Shown one piece after another: positions 1 through 8,303 of a stretch of 36,568 nucleotides of DNA (positions are counted from its first letter, which is position 1; each line of letters starts with the position of its first letter). Both the position numbers and the translations under genes were made by a program. The notes beneath the pieces are model-generated. The model was given only the letters and a program-made list of their open reading frames with translations, searched no databases and had not been told where the DNA came from. The DNA is from Bacillota bacterium (lineage in GTDB: Bacteria > Bacillota > UBA4882 > UBA8346): assembly GCA_023394955.1 (NCBI GenBank), contig JAEWZY010000025.1:1-36568 (forward strand), written 5' to 3'.

Positions 1-767
1 GTGGTTTTACCATTATTATGGGCGATGCAATTTATGAGGGTAACCGGACCGATTGCGCCGGTGTCGGATTTGGTGTAAAGGTCCCAACCGTCGTCAACAT
101 TATAAGCGGCGATACATCCGTCAAAAACGTTGCCGGGGCCGGTGGTGAGCTTACAGGCAAAACCGTCGGCGTCTTCGCCGTTATCCGTGTCGAAGTTGTC
201 GTAAGAATAACAGTTTTTAATCAAGTTATGGCTTGGCCATTCACTTTGGGAAGCGGAGGAACTATATCTGCCAAGCTGCAGACCGGTGTCCCGGTTGGCG
301 TTGGTAATACAATTCTCAATGATGTTGTAGTTGCCGCCGATAAAAATTCCGTTATCACCGGCGCCGGTAACTTGGATTCCTCTAACATGCCAATAGTGAC
401 CGAAGATTTGTAATCCACGGTTGGAAGAATTGAAGGCTTGGGCCGAGAAGTTCAGAACAGGTTTCTCGCCGCCATAGGCGAAAATATTCTTCCGGGCGCT
501 GGAACTGCCATCATTGCCGCGTTGAACCGTTATGGTAGTGGAATAGTTATAGGTGCCGCCGCGCATATAAATGGTAGTGCCCGCAACAGCGCGTGTAATC
601 GCCGAAGCCAGTGTAGTAGGCTGACTAATCGTGCCGGGGTTGGAGTCGGTTCCGTTAGGAGCGACATAAATATCTCCGGCTGATGATACATTCGGAGCTA
701 TTGCGGCTAAAATACAGAAACAAACAACTAAACTTAAAACTAAATTACGTGAAACATTCTTACCCAA
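1..767 (-). CDS. Secreted pectate lyase, PL9 family (5' part, runs off left edge)
   Basis: About 255 codons are open from a TTG at 767 to the window edge. The start is chosen because AGGAGGT lies six bases upstream (774-780) and the first 30 residues form a signal peptide (basic start, hydrophobic stretch, cut likely after NVSSA). The mature part begins DIYVAPNGTDSNPG, the usual opening of parallel beta-helix polysaccharide lyases. Further on are NNIIENC-like coil turns and the segments DADGFACKLT, GPGNVFDGC and YNVDDGWDLY, which I recognise as the PL9 signature (Pel9A/PelX type; calcium-binding Asp cluster). PL9 enzymes cleave polygalacturonate by beta-elimination, here outside the cell. The C-terminal part lies outside the window. 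Facing the same way as the TRAP locus, it probably supplies its substrate. The TTG start and lack of an in-window stop make it easy to miss. Confidence 0.85.
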   Translation of the reverse strand, partial: MGKNVSRNLVLSLVVCFCILAAIAPNVSSAGDIYVAPNGTDSNPGTISQPTTLASAITRAVAGTTIYMRGGTYNYSTTITVQRGNDGSSSARKNIFAYGGEKPVLNFSAQAFNSSNRGLQIFGHYWHVRGIQVTGAGDNGIFIGGNYNIIENCITNANRDTGLQLGRYSSSASQSEWPSHNLIKNCYSYDNFDTDNGEDADGFACKLTTGPGNVFDGCIAAYNVDDGWDLYTKSDTGAIGPVTLINCIAHNNGKT

Positions 768-836
768 TACTTTACCTCCTTAAAGAATTAGACTAAACTC
801 ATTCTTAGAAACAATACTTTGGCAATCGCCTCCTTT
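756..836 (-). repeat. Duplicated translation-start region upstream of the PL9 lyase
   Basis: Two imperfect copies of the same block lie in tandem on the minus strand. The copy at 801-836 has AAAGGAGG, CAAAGTATTG and TAAGAAT; the copy at 756-782 has AAGGAGG, AAAGTATTG and TAAGAAT. Only the inner copy leads into the lyase frame. The outer one opens a frame of six codons (TTG to TAA). Confidence 0.55.
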
Positions 837-842
837 CAAATT

Positions 843-871
843 TTTAAAATACTATTTAAGCTATTTGTCGA
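843..871 (-). promoter_or_regulatory. Possible promoter for the PL9 lyase
   Basis: On the minus strand TCGACA (866-871) and TTTAAA (843-848) are separated by 17 bases, upstream of the lyase. The match to sigma-A is moderate and the region is AT-rich, so this is tentative. Confidence 0.35.
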
Positions 872-1379
872 AATTAGTAGAAAAACAACATATTCTCCAG
901 ATTCAAGCGTACCATTTTGTAGATTGAATGTACAACTAGAGATATAAATATCCGACTTAATGTTACATTACACCCTTTGAAAGCTCTATTTTCAGGGCTG
1001 TTTTTTGGTAAGGCGCTAGTCTTTAGCCGGATTTAAACGCAACTGTTTCGGTTGATTTTTTCTAAAGAGGAAAAAACGTTTTTTTTGATTAGCATAATTT
1101 AAAAATAAACTTTCAAATTCATTGATGAATCGCAAAACAATAGCTTAATCGACGGTTCCTGTATGTACATATTAAATAAAAAAATAACATTTAATTAATT
1201 TTATTTTAACATCGCCTTGGGAACAAGTCAATATTTCCAGCCGACTTTTTGAAAAAGACCCGAATATGGGCTGAATTTAGCATTCTATCATTTATTTAAG
1301 TTTGTACAAATTTTTAGTGGAGGATCGGATGAATAGTTGTACTTGTATATTCATTTTATATATTTGAGTTAATAAAGAG
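872..1379. other. AT-rich intergenic stretch, no gene seen
   Basis: The stretch between the PL9 lyase and the Hsp20 terminator is AT-rich with many short A and T runs. I see no open frame with a ribosome site. A small hairpin around 1011-1030 (GGCGCTA with TTAGCC) was looked at as a riboswitch core but has no recognisable conserved bases. Confidence 0.5.
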
Positions 1380-1405
1380 AAAGACTGAGGTTTCCCTCAG
1401 CCTTT
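1380..1405 (-). terminator. Intrinsic terminator of the Hsp20 gene
   Basis: The minus-strand transcript folds AAAGGCTGAGG with CCTCAGTCTTT around a GAAA loop, followed by CTCTTTATT. It lies 15 bases past the Hsp20 stop codon. Confidence 0.75.
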
Positions 1406-1420
1406 CAAGCCAAACAAATA

Positions 1421-1828
1421 TTAATTGATGTCAATCTTACGGATTGTGTCAGGCGTCACCTCCTTTTTAGGAAGATTAACTTTTAGGACCCCGTCCTTGT
1501 ATTCGGCTTTAGCGTTGTCAGTGTCAACATTGTCGAATACAAAAGATCTAAGCAACTGTCCGGTTCGGCGTTCTTTGCGCAGATAATTGCCTTTAGCCTC
1601 TTCGGTGACCTCGTCACGCTTGGCGGAGATAGTCAAACTTCCATCCTGAAACGCTACTTCGATTTGATCTTTGGCAAATCCAGGTAAGTCAGCTTCAATT
1701 GTGTAGTTGTTTTCCGTCTCGCTGATGTCGGTTTTAATATTATCCCAAGCGGATTTGAAAAGGTCATCATTGAAAAGATCCGGCCAGCGGTTGGTAGTTC
1801 TTAATTCGAAAGGAATTAAGTTAAACAT
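1421..1828 (-). CDS. hsp20: Small heat shock protein, Hsp20/alpha-crystallin family
   Basis: The 135-residue cytoplasmic chaperone has a short N-terminal arm (MFNLIPFELR) followed by an alpha-crystallin domain at roughly residues 35-130. Family hallmarks are the ADLPGFAKDQIEV strand, SLTISAKRDE, and the A-x-x-x-DGVL-x-V-x-LPK motif near the end. Such proteins hold unfolded proteins for refolding by ATP-dependent chaperones. The ATG at 1828 is preferred over a GTG at 1837, because that GTG lies inside the ribosome site AAGGAGGTGA. It is divergent from dnaE, has its own terminator, and its promoter is flanked by inverted repeats, so it is probably a single-gene, repressor-controlled unit. Confidence 0.93.
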   Translation of the reverse strand: MFNLIPFELRTTNRWPDLFNDDLFKSAWDNIKTDISETENNYTIEADLPGFAKDQIEVAFQDGSLTISAKRDEVTEEAKGNYLRKERRTGQLLRSFVFDNVDTDNAKAEYKDGVLKVNLPKKEVTPDTIRKIDIN

Positions 1829-1845
1829 CTGAATCACCTCCTTAA

Positions 1846-1857
1846 ATAGTTAACTAT
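1846..1857. promoter_or_regulatory. Candidate operator 1 of Hsp20: perfect 12-bp palindrome
   Basis: ATAGTTAACTAT is a perfect palindrome just downstream of the predicted transcription start and next to the ribosome site. The same TATAGTTA words recur upstream of the promoter. Position and symmetry suggest repressor binding. The known HrcA (CIRCE) and CtsR boxes do not match. Confidence 0.5.
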
Positions 1858-1877
1858 ATTTATTATTTCTTGACTTC

Positions 1878-1906
1878 ATTTTAACGGAAAGTCGAGATTA
1901 AATCAA
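1878..1906 (-). promoter_or_regulatory. Promoter of the Hsp20 gene
   Basis: On the minus strand TTGATT (1901-1906) and TAAAAT (1878-1883) are spaced 17 bases apart, giving a predicted start near 1871 and a leader of about 43 bases. Confidence 0.65.
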
Positions 1907-1932
1907 AACCGAAATTCCATTGAATAACAGGG

Positions 1933-1975
1933 ATATAGTTGATTTACTATATTAACAATTAACTATATTAACTAA
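1933..1975. promoter_or_regulatory. Candidate operator 2 of Hsp20: inverted and direct TATAGT repeats
   Basis: ATATAGT (1933-1939) and ACTATAT (1946-1952) form a perfect inverted repeat around six bases. TTAACTATATTAACTAA (1959-1975) follows. The cluster sits about 30 bases upstream of the -35 box of the Hsp20 promoter, between hsp20 and dnaE. Confidence 0.5.
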
Positions 1976-2123
1976 ATGCGTTTTTGCTAATTTTTTCATC
2001 CAAATGCTCGAACTTATAAATCCAGAGGTTATCATAGCGTCGAAATAATAAGAAGTTATTAGGCTGCAGGGAACTTTTGATCCGATATCGAACTATCCAA
2101 AAAACTATTTAAAAGGGTTTACA

Positions 2124-5100
2124 ATGTCAAATTTCGTTCATCTCCATGTCCACACCCAATATTCTCTTCTTGACGGAGCCGCTGAGATTAGTCAATTGTT
2201 GCGAAAAGTCAAAGAGTTCGGTATGCCCGCGGTGGCCATCACTGATCACGGGGTAATGTACGGCTGCCTAAAATTTTATCAGCAAGCTCTGGAAACCGGA
2301 GTCAAACCAATCCTGGGTTGTGAAATATATGTCGCTCCTCGGAGATTGAATGAAAAAGCGGCTAAGGTCGATGATAATCCGGCTCATCTGGTGTTGCTCG
2401 CTGAGGATAATAACGGGTACCGTAACCTCATGAAATTGGTTTCCATCGCCCATTTGGAAGGATTTTATTATAAGCCCCGGGTCGATCTGGAGACTTTGCG
2501 TCAATATTCCCAAGGTTTGATTGGGCTTTCGGCATGTTTGAACGGGGTCATCGCCAAACCGGTCCTGGGGAACCGGATTGATGAAGCTAAAAAACTAATC
2601 TATTGTTACCAGAAAATCTTCGGTAAGGATAATTTTTTCGTAGAACTTCAATATCAACAACTGGCTGAACAACGCAATATCAACCGTATTCTGGCAGAAT
2701 TAGCCGCCGAATACGGCGCGCCATTGGTAGCTACCAACGATGTTCATTACTTGAATCGCGAGGATGCAACTGTTCATGATGTTTTGCTTTGTATCCAAAC
2801 CGGTAAGACCGTGGATGAAACTAATCGGATGAAATTTGCCACTCCGGAGTTTTATCTTAAAAGTCAAGCTGAAATGGGAGAGATCTTTCGCAATTACCCC
2901 GAAGCCATAGCGAATACGGTCAAAATTGCGGAACGTTGTAATATCCGGCTTGAGCTAGGTAAATTTCATATGCCGGAGTATCAAATACCGGAGGTGACCA
3001 CTCCCGAAGTCTATTTGGAAGAATTGTGCCGTCAAGGAATTAGAACTAGGGGAGGAACCTGGGACGCCGACCGGGAGGAACGGCTCCGACGCGAACTAAA
3101 GGTCATCAATCGGATGGGATTCCCCGGATATTTTCTAATAGTAAGTGATTTCGTCAGTTATGCAAAGGAAAATGGGATCATGGTGGGGCCGGGTCGGGGT
3201 TCGGCGGCGGGGAGTCTGGTCGCCTATCTGTTGGGAATTACCGGTCTTGACCCAATTGAACGCGGGTTGTTGTTTGAACGATTCTTAAACCCCGAGCGGG
3301 TCTCAATGCCCGACATTGATATTGATTTTTGTTATGAACGCCGGGGGGAAGTCATCAACTATGTCCGAAAGCGTTTCGGGGCGGAACGGGTCGCTCAGAT
3401 AATCACTTTCGGAACTATGGCGGCTAGGGCGGCGATCCGGGATGTCGGCCGGGTTTTAGGTTTGCCTTACGGCGAAGTTGACCGGGTTGCGAAACTGGTC
3501 CCCCACGAATTAGGGATTTCAATCGCCGAAGCCCGGAAACAATCTGAGGAGTTAAGCGATTTGGCAAAAACCCATCCTAAAATCGATTACTTACTCTCGA
3601 TCGCCGAGAAAATAGAGGGTTTTCCGAGGCACGCCTCGACTCATGCCGCCGGGGTCGTTATCTCAGGAGAACCTCTCACTACTTATTTGCCATTGGCCCG
3701 TTCCAATGAAGACGAGGTTATCACTCAGTTTTCCATGGAAGATGTGGAGGCCTTAGGCCTGTTAAAGATGGATTTTTTAGGGCTGAGGACTTTAACCGTG
3801 CTTCGGGACGCTATGGAATTGATCCGGCAAAACCGGGGCCTTGAATTGGATTTGGACAAGATTCCGTTGAACGATGAACTAACTTATCAAGAACTCCAGG
3901 CCGGACACACCTTGGGAGTTTTTCAACTGGAGAGTAGTGGGATTAGGCGAATTTTAGTCCGGCTTAAACCGGATCGGATGGGGGATCTGACGGCGTTGAT
4001 GGCATTATACCGCCCCGGACCTTTGGGAAGCGGTATGATAGATGACTATATCAAAGTTCGTCACGGTCAAAAATCCATCAATTATTTGGATCCTTCCTTA
4101 GAACCGATCTTAAGAGAGACCTACGGAGTAATCCTCTACCAGGAACAGGTAATGCGGATCGCTAGTGAGATCGGGGGATTTTCCTTGGGTGAAGCCGATT
4201 TGGTCCGGCGAGCCATGGGTAAAAAGAAGCCTGAAGTCCTAATGGCAATGAGGGAACGGTTTGTAGAAGGGGCTGTGGCTAAAGGCCTTTCCAAAGAAAC
4301 GGCAGCCGCGATTTTCGATCTGATGGAGTATTTTTCAGGTTACGGATTTAACAAGTCCCATTCGGCCGCATACGCCTTGGTGACTTACCAAACCGCCTAT
4401 TTTAAGGCGAATTATCCCCAGGAGTATATGGCGGCTTTATTGACCAGTGTAATGGGAAATAGCGATAAAGTCGGTTTATACATTGAAGAATGCCGGAGAA
4501 TGGGGCTTCCGATCTATCCGCCCGATGTCAATTTGAGTATGGCTTCATTTGCTCCGGAGAACGATGGAATCAGATTTGGACTGTTAAGCATTAAAAATGT
4601 AGGGCTTGGGGCCATTGAAAAGATAATCAAGGGGCGTAAAACCAGCAAATACCACTCCTTATTCGACTTTTGCATACGGGTTAGCTCGCAATTGGTTAAT
4701 AAAAGGGTAGCTGAAAGCTTGATTAAGGCCGGAGCTTTGGATTGTACCGGTTCCGGGCGGAGGCAGATGTTAAACTCCTTGGACGGCATTCTCGAAAAAA
4801 CGGTGAAGCGCAATTATGCAGCAAACCAGCTTTCTTTACTCGGCTCTTTCGAAAATGAGGGAATGGAACCTGAATATAAAATGGCTGAAGTCGAGGAGTT
4901 TTTCCAAAGTGAGTTACTGCAGATGGAAAAGGAATACCTTGGGGTATTTATCTCCGGGCATCCTCTTGATGAGTGGCGGGAGAAGTTTCTTCAAAACGGG
5001 GTGACGCCCCTGGTTGAGTTAGAGGAAGAACCTGACGGCAAAGAGGTTTTAATCGGCGGGGTGGTTAGCGGTTGGCGAGTCATTACCACCAAGAACGGTT

Positions 5101-5291
5101 CCCAGATGGCCGGTTCCCGGATTGAGGATTGGACCGGTTCCATCGAAGTGATTATCTTCCCCAAAATTTATGCGGAGGTTAAAAATGATTACTTCCCCGA
5201 CCGGGTGGTGGTCATCAAAGGCCGTTTGGAACGTCAGGAACAAGGGATTAAAGTTTTAGCGTCCCAGGTAAGATGGTTAGGGGATGAATAA
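2124..5291 (+). CDS. dnaE: DNA polymerase III alpha subunit, DnaE type
   Basis: The 1055-residue replicative polymerase begins with a PHP domain (FVHLHVHTQYSLLDG; ITDHGVMYG; residues 1-270). The polymerase core carries GPGRGSAAGS and the catalytic aspartates of PDIDIDF (Asp397, 399 and 401). The fingers segment contains GYGFNKSHSAAYALV, then comes a tandem helix-hairpin-helix region, and a C-terminal OB fold (VLIGGVVSGWR, GSIEVIIFP; about residues 970-1050). There is no PolC-type proofreading exonuclease insertion. It is somewhat shorter than E. coli DnaE, in line with Bacillota DnaE proteins. The ATG follows a weak AAGGG at ordinary spacing. It converges with folE2, with 18 bases between the stops and no clear terminator. 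Confidence 0.97.
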   Translation: MSNFVHLHVHTQYSLLDGAAEISQLLRKVKEFGMPAVAITDHGVMYGCLKFYQQALETGVKPILGCEIYVAPRRLNEKAAKVDDNPAHLVLLAEDNNGYRNLMKLVSIAHLEGFYYKPRVDLETLRQYSQGLIGLSACLNGVIAKPVLGNRIDEAKKLIYCYQKIFGKDNFFVELQYQQLAEQRNINRILAELAAEYGAPLVATNDVHYLNREDATVHDVLLCIQTGKTVDETNRMKFATPEFYLKSQAEMGEIFRNYPEAIANTVKIAERCNIRLELGKFHMPEYQIPEVTTPEVYLEELCRQGIRTRGGTWDADREERLRRELKVINRMGFPGYFLIVSDFVSYAKENGIMVGPGRGSAAGSLVAYLLGITGLDPIERGLLFERFLNPERVSMPDIDIDFCYERRGEVINYVRKRFGAERVAQIITFGTMAARAAIRDVGRVLGLPYGEVDRVAKLVPHELGISIAEARKQSEELSDLAKTHPKIDYLLSIAEKIEGFPRHASTHAAGVVISGEPLTTYLPLARSNEDEVITQFSMEDVEALGLLKMDFLGLRTLTVLRDAMELIRQNRGLELDLDKIPLNDELTYQELQAGHTLGVFQLESSGIRRILVRLKPDRMGDLTALMALYRPGPLGSGMIDDYIKVRHGQKSINYLDPSLEPILRETYGVILYQEQVMRIASEIGGFSLGEADLVRRAMGKKKPEVLMAMRERFVEGAVAKGLSKETAAAIFDLMEYFSGYGFNKSHSAAYALVTYQTAYFKANYPQEYMAALLTSVMGNSDKVGLYIEECRRMGLPIYPPDVNLSMASFAPENDGIRFGLLSIKNVGLGAIEKIIKGRKTSKYHSLFDFCIRVSSQLVNKRVAESLIKAGALDCTGSGRRQMLNSLDGILEKTVKRNYAANQLSLLGSFENEGMEPEYKMAEVEEFFQSELLQMEKEYLGVFISGHPLDEWREKFLQNGVTPLVELEEEPDGKEVLIGGVVSGWRVITTKNGSQMAGSRIEDWTGSIEVIIFPKIYAEVKNDYFPDRVVVIKGRLERQEQGIKVLASQVRWLGDE

Positions 5292-5309
5292 AGATATTGC
5301 CATATAATG

Positions 5310-6101
5310 TTATTTAATACTTTCCACATGGGACGCAAATGCGCTGTGGTTATGGATTGATTCGTAACTCTCCACCTCCACCTGAAACCACTTGATCCGC
5401 GGAACGGAGCGGAGGGCCAGCACCGAATCGCGGAGCACGTCCTCGACGAACTTGGGATTTTGGTAGGCGGTTTCAGTTACATACTTCTCATCCTCCCGTT
5501 TCAACACCGGAAAAACAGGGCAACTGCCCTGCATCCTCAACAACTCAATCAAATCTTCCAGCCAGATGATTTTCCCGGGATAATCCGGTTTAACCAAGGT
5601 ACGAATGATTGCCCGTTGGTTATGGGCCCCAAAGTCGGATATCTCTTTACTGCAGGGGCAGAGGGAGAGGACTGGAATTTCAGCGCCCATATGAAAAATG
5701 TATTCATTTTGAGGTTGTTTCAAGATGCCTTTAAACTCGCAGCAATAATCGAGATAACCGGTGATCCGGCTGACCGGGGCCGGTAGGGGCAGAAAATATC
5801 TAAATTTAAGGTTGATTTCAGCTTCAGCCACCTCCAGGTTGGAACAGAGTTCCTTTAAGAGTTGGCGAATTTCGGAAGCAGCCACCGGTTTTTCACTCCA
5901 GAACATCAGTAGTTCCATAAAGCGGCTGAGATGGGTCCCTTTAAAATGGTGGGGCAGGGTGACCGAGATGGAGACGTTGGATTGGACTTGCTGATAGCCG
6001 CCTTTTTTGGTCCGGATTTGGAAGGGGAGATGGACGTCTTTCAAGCCCACCCGTTGGATCTCAATTCCCCGTTCGTCTTTCATGCTTTGGACGTCGATCA
6101 T
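5310..6101 (-). CDS. folE2: GTP cyclohydrolase, FolE2 (type IB) family
   Basis: FolE2 converts GTP to 7,8-dihydroneopterin triphosphate, the first step of folate (and queuosine) synthesis, using a metal other than the strict zinc of FolE1. The family opening is DVQSMKDERGIEIQRVGLKDV. The active-site block LCPCSKEISDFGAHNQR has the conserved Cys, and VEVESYESIHNHSAFA closes the protein. I start at the ATG at 6101 (263 residues), because homologues begin close to the DVQ segment and AGGCAGGAACGA precedes it. An upstream ATG at 6143 adds 14 residues but has no ribosome site. No other folate gene is adjacent. Confidence 0.92.
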   Translation of the reverse strand: MIDVQSMKDERGIEIQRVGLKDVHLPFQIRTKKGGYQQVQSNVSISVTLPHHFKGTHLSRFMELLMFWSEKPVAASEIRQLLKELCSNLEVAEAEINLKFRYFLPLPAPVSRITGYLDYCCEFKGILKQPQNEYIFHMGAEIPVLSLCPCSKEISDFGAHNQRAIIRTLVKPDYPGKIIWLEDLIELLRMQGSCPVFPVLKREDEKYVTETAYQNPKFVEDVLRDSVLALRSVPRIKWFQVEVESYESIHNHSAFASHVESIK

Positions 6102-6168
6102 CAATCGTTCCTGCCTCTCAAGGTTTAGTTGCAAAACAATCATGACAAAAAAACAAATAGTTAGGAAG

Positions 6169-6197
6169 ATATTACTATCAGTTTAGGCGGTTGTAAA
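6169..6197 (-). promoter_or_regulatory. Promoter of folE2
   Basis: On the minus strand TTTACA (6192-6197) and TAATAT (6169-6174) are exactly 17 bases apart, with a predicted start near 6162. Confidence 0.65.
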
Positions 6198-6232
6198 AGA
6201 CCCATAACAAAAATTTATATAGATGGATAAAT

Positions 6233-6264
6233 GGTCTCTGAAGAACCGTCATTCTCCAGAGACC
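6233..6264. other. Inverted repeat upstream of folE2
   Basis: GGTCTCTG (6233-6240) and CAGAGACC (6257-6264) form a perfect 8-bp stem with a 16-base loop. A second short palindrome, CAAGCT-A-AGCTTG, follows. No T-run is attached, so its role (terminator or binding site) is open. Confidence 0.35.
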
Positions 6265-6295
6265 GGTACAAGCTAAGCTTGCAGTGTAGTAATGA

Positions 6296-6469
6296 TATTA
6301 TAACACATCCGCAATTAATTTCAATTTCAATTCCGAGGATGAGCAAGCTGACTTGATCCATCTTCAAAAGGTATATGAGGAAATCGGGACCAAAATCACT
6401 TTAAACGGCATACTTTGGTCCATTTGGCGCAAACCTAAGACCCAAGCGAATGCCCTATTATATTTATGA
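6296..6469 (+). pseudogene. Possible gene remnant without a start codon
   Basis: Reading on the plus strand, 57 codons are open after a TGA at 6293 and end at TGA 6467-6469. The stretch (SEDEQADLIHLQKVYEEIG ... NGILWSIWRKPKTQ) has a protein-like composition but no ATG and no ribosome site. It could be the tail of a lost gene. I do not recognise it, and it may be chance. Confidence 0.25.
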
Positions 6470-7303
6470 TAAATGACTGGTTATAAATTGGAACGAGTCT
6501 TTCATTATGCAATCGATCTCCGCCAGACTTAAAAAATGTTGCAACGGCTTGGCTTCGGCGTTATCGTCTAAAACGATACTTAAGGGAAGATCTACGGTCA
6601 AAGGAAGCGGATGCGGCAGCTGTTTGATACCGGTCAATATTTTTTGATAGTCAATAGCTCCCTGGCCGATACTAGTCCATCGCCAAAGGGTATTTCCCTT
6701 GACGGCATCCTTCAGATGCAAGTGGCCAACCTGGTCCGTGATTAATTCGAAATCGGCGGCAGGATCGGTTTCCCCCCGGGAATTGATTAAAACATTGCCG
6801 AAATCATAGTTTAGGATTACCTGATTGCTTTGAAAACGCTGAACTGCTTCAGCGGCTAATTTTCCATGGTTGACAATATCGCCATGAGTTTCCAGTCCGA
6901 TAATGATGTCTATTTTTTCGGCGTGTCGAATCAGTTGCTCCATATTGCGCAGGAACTGTTCCAGGCCGGAAGGCGCCCCAGCCTTGGTATTGATAATCGA
7001 GGCGCCGATTTCTTTGGCAAAGTCCATCCGGGGCAAGAATAATTCTACAGCGTCCGGCCGGTTTAGAAAAAGATGGGCGGAGAAGGCGGTATTTTTTAGA
7101 CCGTTCTGTTTCATGATCGTCTTCACTTTTAACGCTTCCTTGGGAGTAAGTTGGTTTTGGGAGATGTGTTCGGTTAGTCCGTACATTGCCGCAATCTCCA
7201 CTCGATGATAACCCAAGGAGGCGATATGCTCCAAAGCGACATTTAAATCGTAGCCGCCATAAGCTGAAGTATTGGCAGCGAGAAGTTCCAGGTAACGGTC
7301 CAT
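6464..7303 (-). CDS. Sugar phosphate isomerase/epimerase family TIM-barrel protein (copy 1)
   Basis: The 279-residue protein of the AP-endonuclease-2-like xylose isomerase family is predicted to interconvert ketoses or keto acids in the cytoplasm. Metal-ligand positions typical of the fold are seen: Glu in GLETHGD (near residue 138), Asp/His-type residues in NYDFGN and in GHLHLKDA, and a Glu/Asp position in the last barrel strand (TVDLPLS) where the family often has Glu. It is the last gene of the TRAP-cupin unit, 43 bases after the cupin. The exact substrate cannot be read from the sequence; a uronate or other sugar acid is likely from context. A second member of the family lies at 11957-12772. 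Confidence 0.75.
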   Translation of the reverse strand: MDRYLELLAANTSAYGGYDLNVALEHIASLGYHRVEIAAMYGLTEHISQNQLTPKEALKVKTIMKQNGLKNTAFSAHLFLNRPDAVELFLPRMDFAKEIGASIINTKAGAPSGLEQFLRNMEQLIRHAEKIDIIIGLETHGDIVNHGKLAAEAVQRFQSNQVILNYDFGNVLINSRGETDPAADFELITDQVGHLHLKDAVKGNTLWRWTSIGQGAIDYQKILTGIKQLPHPLPLTVDLPLSIVLDDNAEAKPLQHFLSLAEIDCIMKDSFQFITSHLS

Positions 7304-7346
7304 CGATATCAGCCCTCTCTTATTTAGAATATTTAATTTAGATATC

Positions 7347-7751
7347 TTATTTCTGTTGCATTTCTTTGGCTGCTTTGGCGGCGTCTAAACAACGGTTGTA
7401 ATTATCTTTGGCGAGATAACCGGGGATAAAAACCGTCGCCAATTTCATCTCGGTATAACCGGTATTAATCATTTGATGTTTTTCACCGGCCGGAGCCCAG
7501 ATAACCATATCGGCGCAGATCGGGGTCTCCTCACCGTCATGCTTGCAAATCCCTTCGCCGGTGACAATATAAATCAATTCCGGACGGTCGTGGGTATGAT
7601 AATCGGTCCGGCCCTGGGGAGGCAGTAGGGCGTGGCTGAAGGTCAATTCGGCCACATCCTCTTTGTCCGGGGCCATTAATACTTTGATCCGGCGTTGATA
7701 TGGGGCCGGAATTTCGACTCCTTGTTCTTCCCAAGCTTTTACTAATTTCAT
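7347..7751 (-). CDS. Cupin-domain protein, probably sugar-acid related
   Basis: The 134-residue protein is a single cupin barrel at about residues 30-115. Cupin motif 1 is DYHTHDRPELIYIVTGEG (His, His, Glu ligands) and motif 2 is PAGEKHQMIN (His). It resembles small cupins that sit next to TRAP transporters and pectin genes, such as KdgF, which linearises 5-keto-4-deoxyuronate. That link comes from context and metal motif only, so no symbol is given. It is transcribed after dctQ (37 bases) and before isomerase copy 1. Confidence 0.75.
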   Translation of the reverse strand: MKLVKAWEEQGVEIPAPYQRRIKVLMAPDKEDVAELTFSHALLPPQGRTDYHTHDRPELIYIVTGEGICKHDGEETPICADMVIWAPAGEKHQMINTGYTEMKLATVFIPGYLAKDNYNRCLDAAKAAKEMQQK

Positions 7752-7788
7752 GGTAATTCTCCTTTGTGTTATAAAGTATTGATCTTGC

Positions 7789-8283
7789 TTATTCCGTTAC
7801 CGGTTTGGCATTATTCATAAAAATGGTTTGAACCAACTTAATTATGGTATAACAGAGCATTAAGAATGCTGAAGCCATTACCGGAAAATACCAGATGCTT
7901 TCCGGCCAATGCAACATTGGGCTGGTCTTCATCGTTCCCAATTTGAAAAGGGTCAGACTGGAACGGAACATTATCACTTCAAAGAATAAGAGCAACAGGT
8001 TGATTAAAATGAGGTACGGTTTTTTGAATTGCGGTTTTTTCTCTAAAAAGTCATCAAAGACTCCCGCCCGGAGATGCCCGTTGTCCCGAACCATTAAGGC
8101 GGCGCCGATAAAAGCCAACCAGGCGAAGAATAAAGTTACGATTTCATCGGGCGGCGCCAGCCAGCTGACACCCAACTGTCGGCTGAGAATTTGACCGGCA
8201 ACCAGAAGCACTAGGGCTAAAACCAATAATTCAGTGAAGAAAACTAGAAATTGATAAAGTAATTTTTCTAATTTGGTGAACAT
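7789..8283 (-). CDS. dctQ: TRAP transporter small membrane subunit DctQ
   Basis: The 164-residue protein with four predicted membrane helices (roughly 12-35, 48-65, 90-110 and 130-150) is the small permease of a tripartite TRAP transporter. The conserved pattern PPDEIVTLFFAWLAFIGAALMVRDNGHLRAG is typical of DctQ (here read in two parts around the acidic D-E pair). The ATG at 8283 is chosen because AGGGGGAGG sits seven bases upstream. A longer open frame to 8397 would overlap dctM and begins with residues unlike any DctQ start. The order dctP-dctM-dctQ differs from the more common dctP-dctQ-dctM. Confidence 0.88.
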   Translation of the reverse strand: MFTKLEKLLYQFLVFFTELLVLALVLLVAGQILSRQLGVSWLAPPDEIVTLFFAWLAFIGAALMVRDNGHLRAGVFDDFLEKKPQFKKPYLILINLLLLFFEVIMFRSSLTLFKLGTMKTSPMLHWPESIWYFPVMASAFLMLCYTIIKLVQTIFMNNAKPVTE

Positions 8284-8303
8284 CATTTCACCTCCCCCTC
8301 TCA

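Noticed and set aside
221..418. Open frames in the first 700 bases on both strands
   Set aside because: They are shadows of the PL9 lyase, which reads through on the minus strand from a TTG with a clear ribosome site and signal peptide.
1011..1060. Possible cyclic-di-GMP (GEMM) or cobalamin riboswitch core
   Set aside because: Only a small GGCGCTA/TTAGCC hairpin is present; the conserved bases of these classes are missing.
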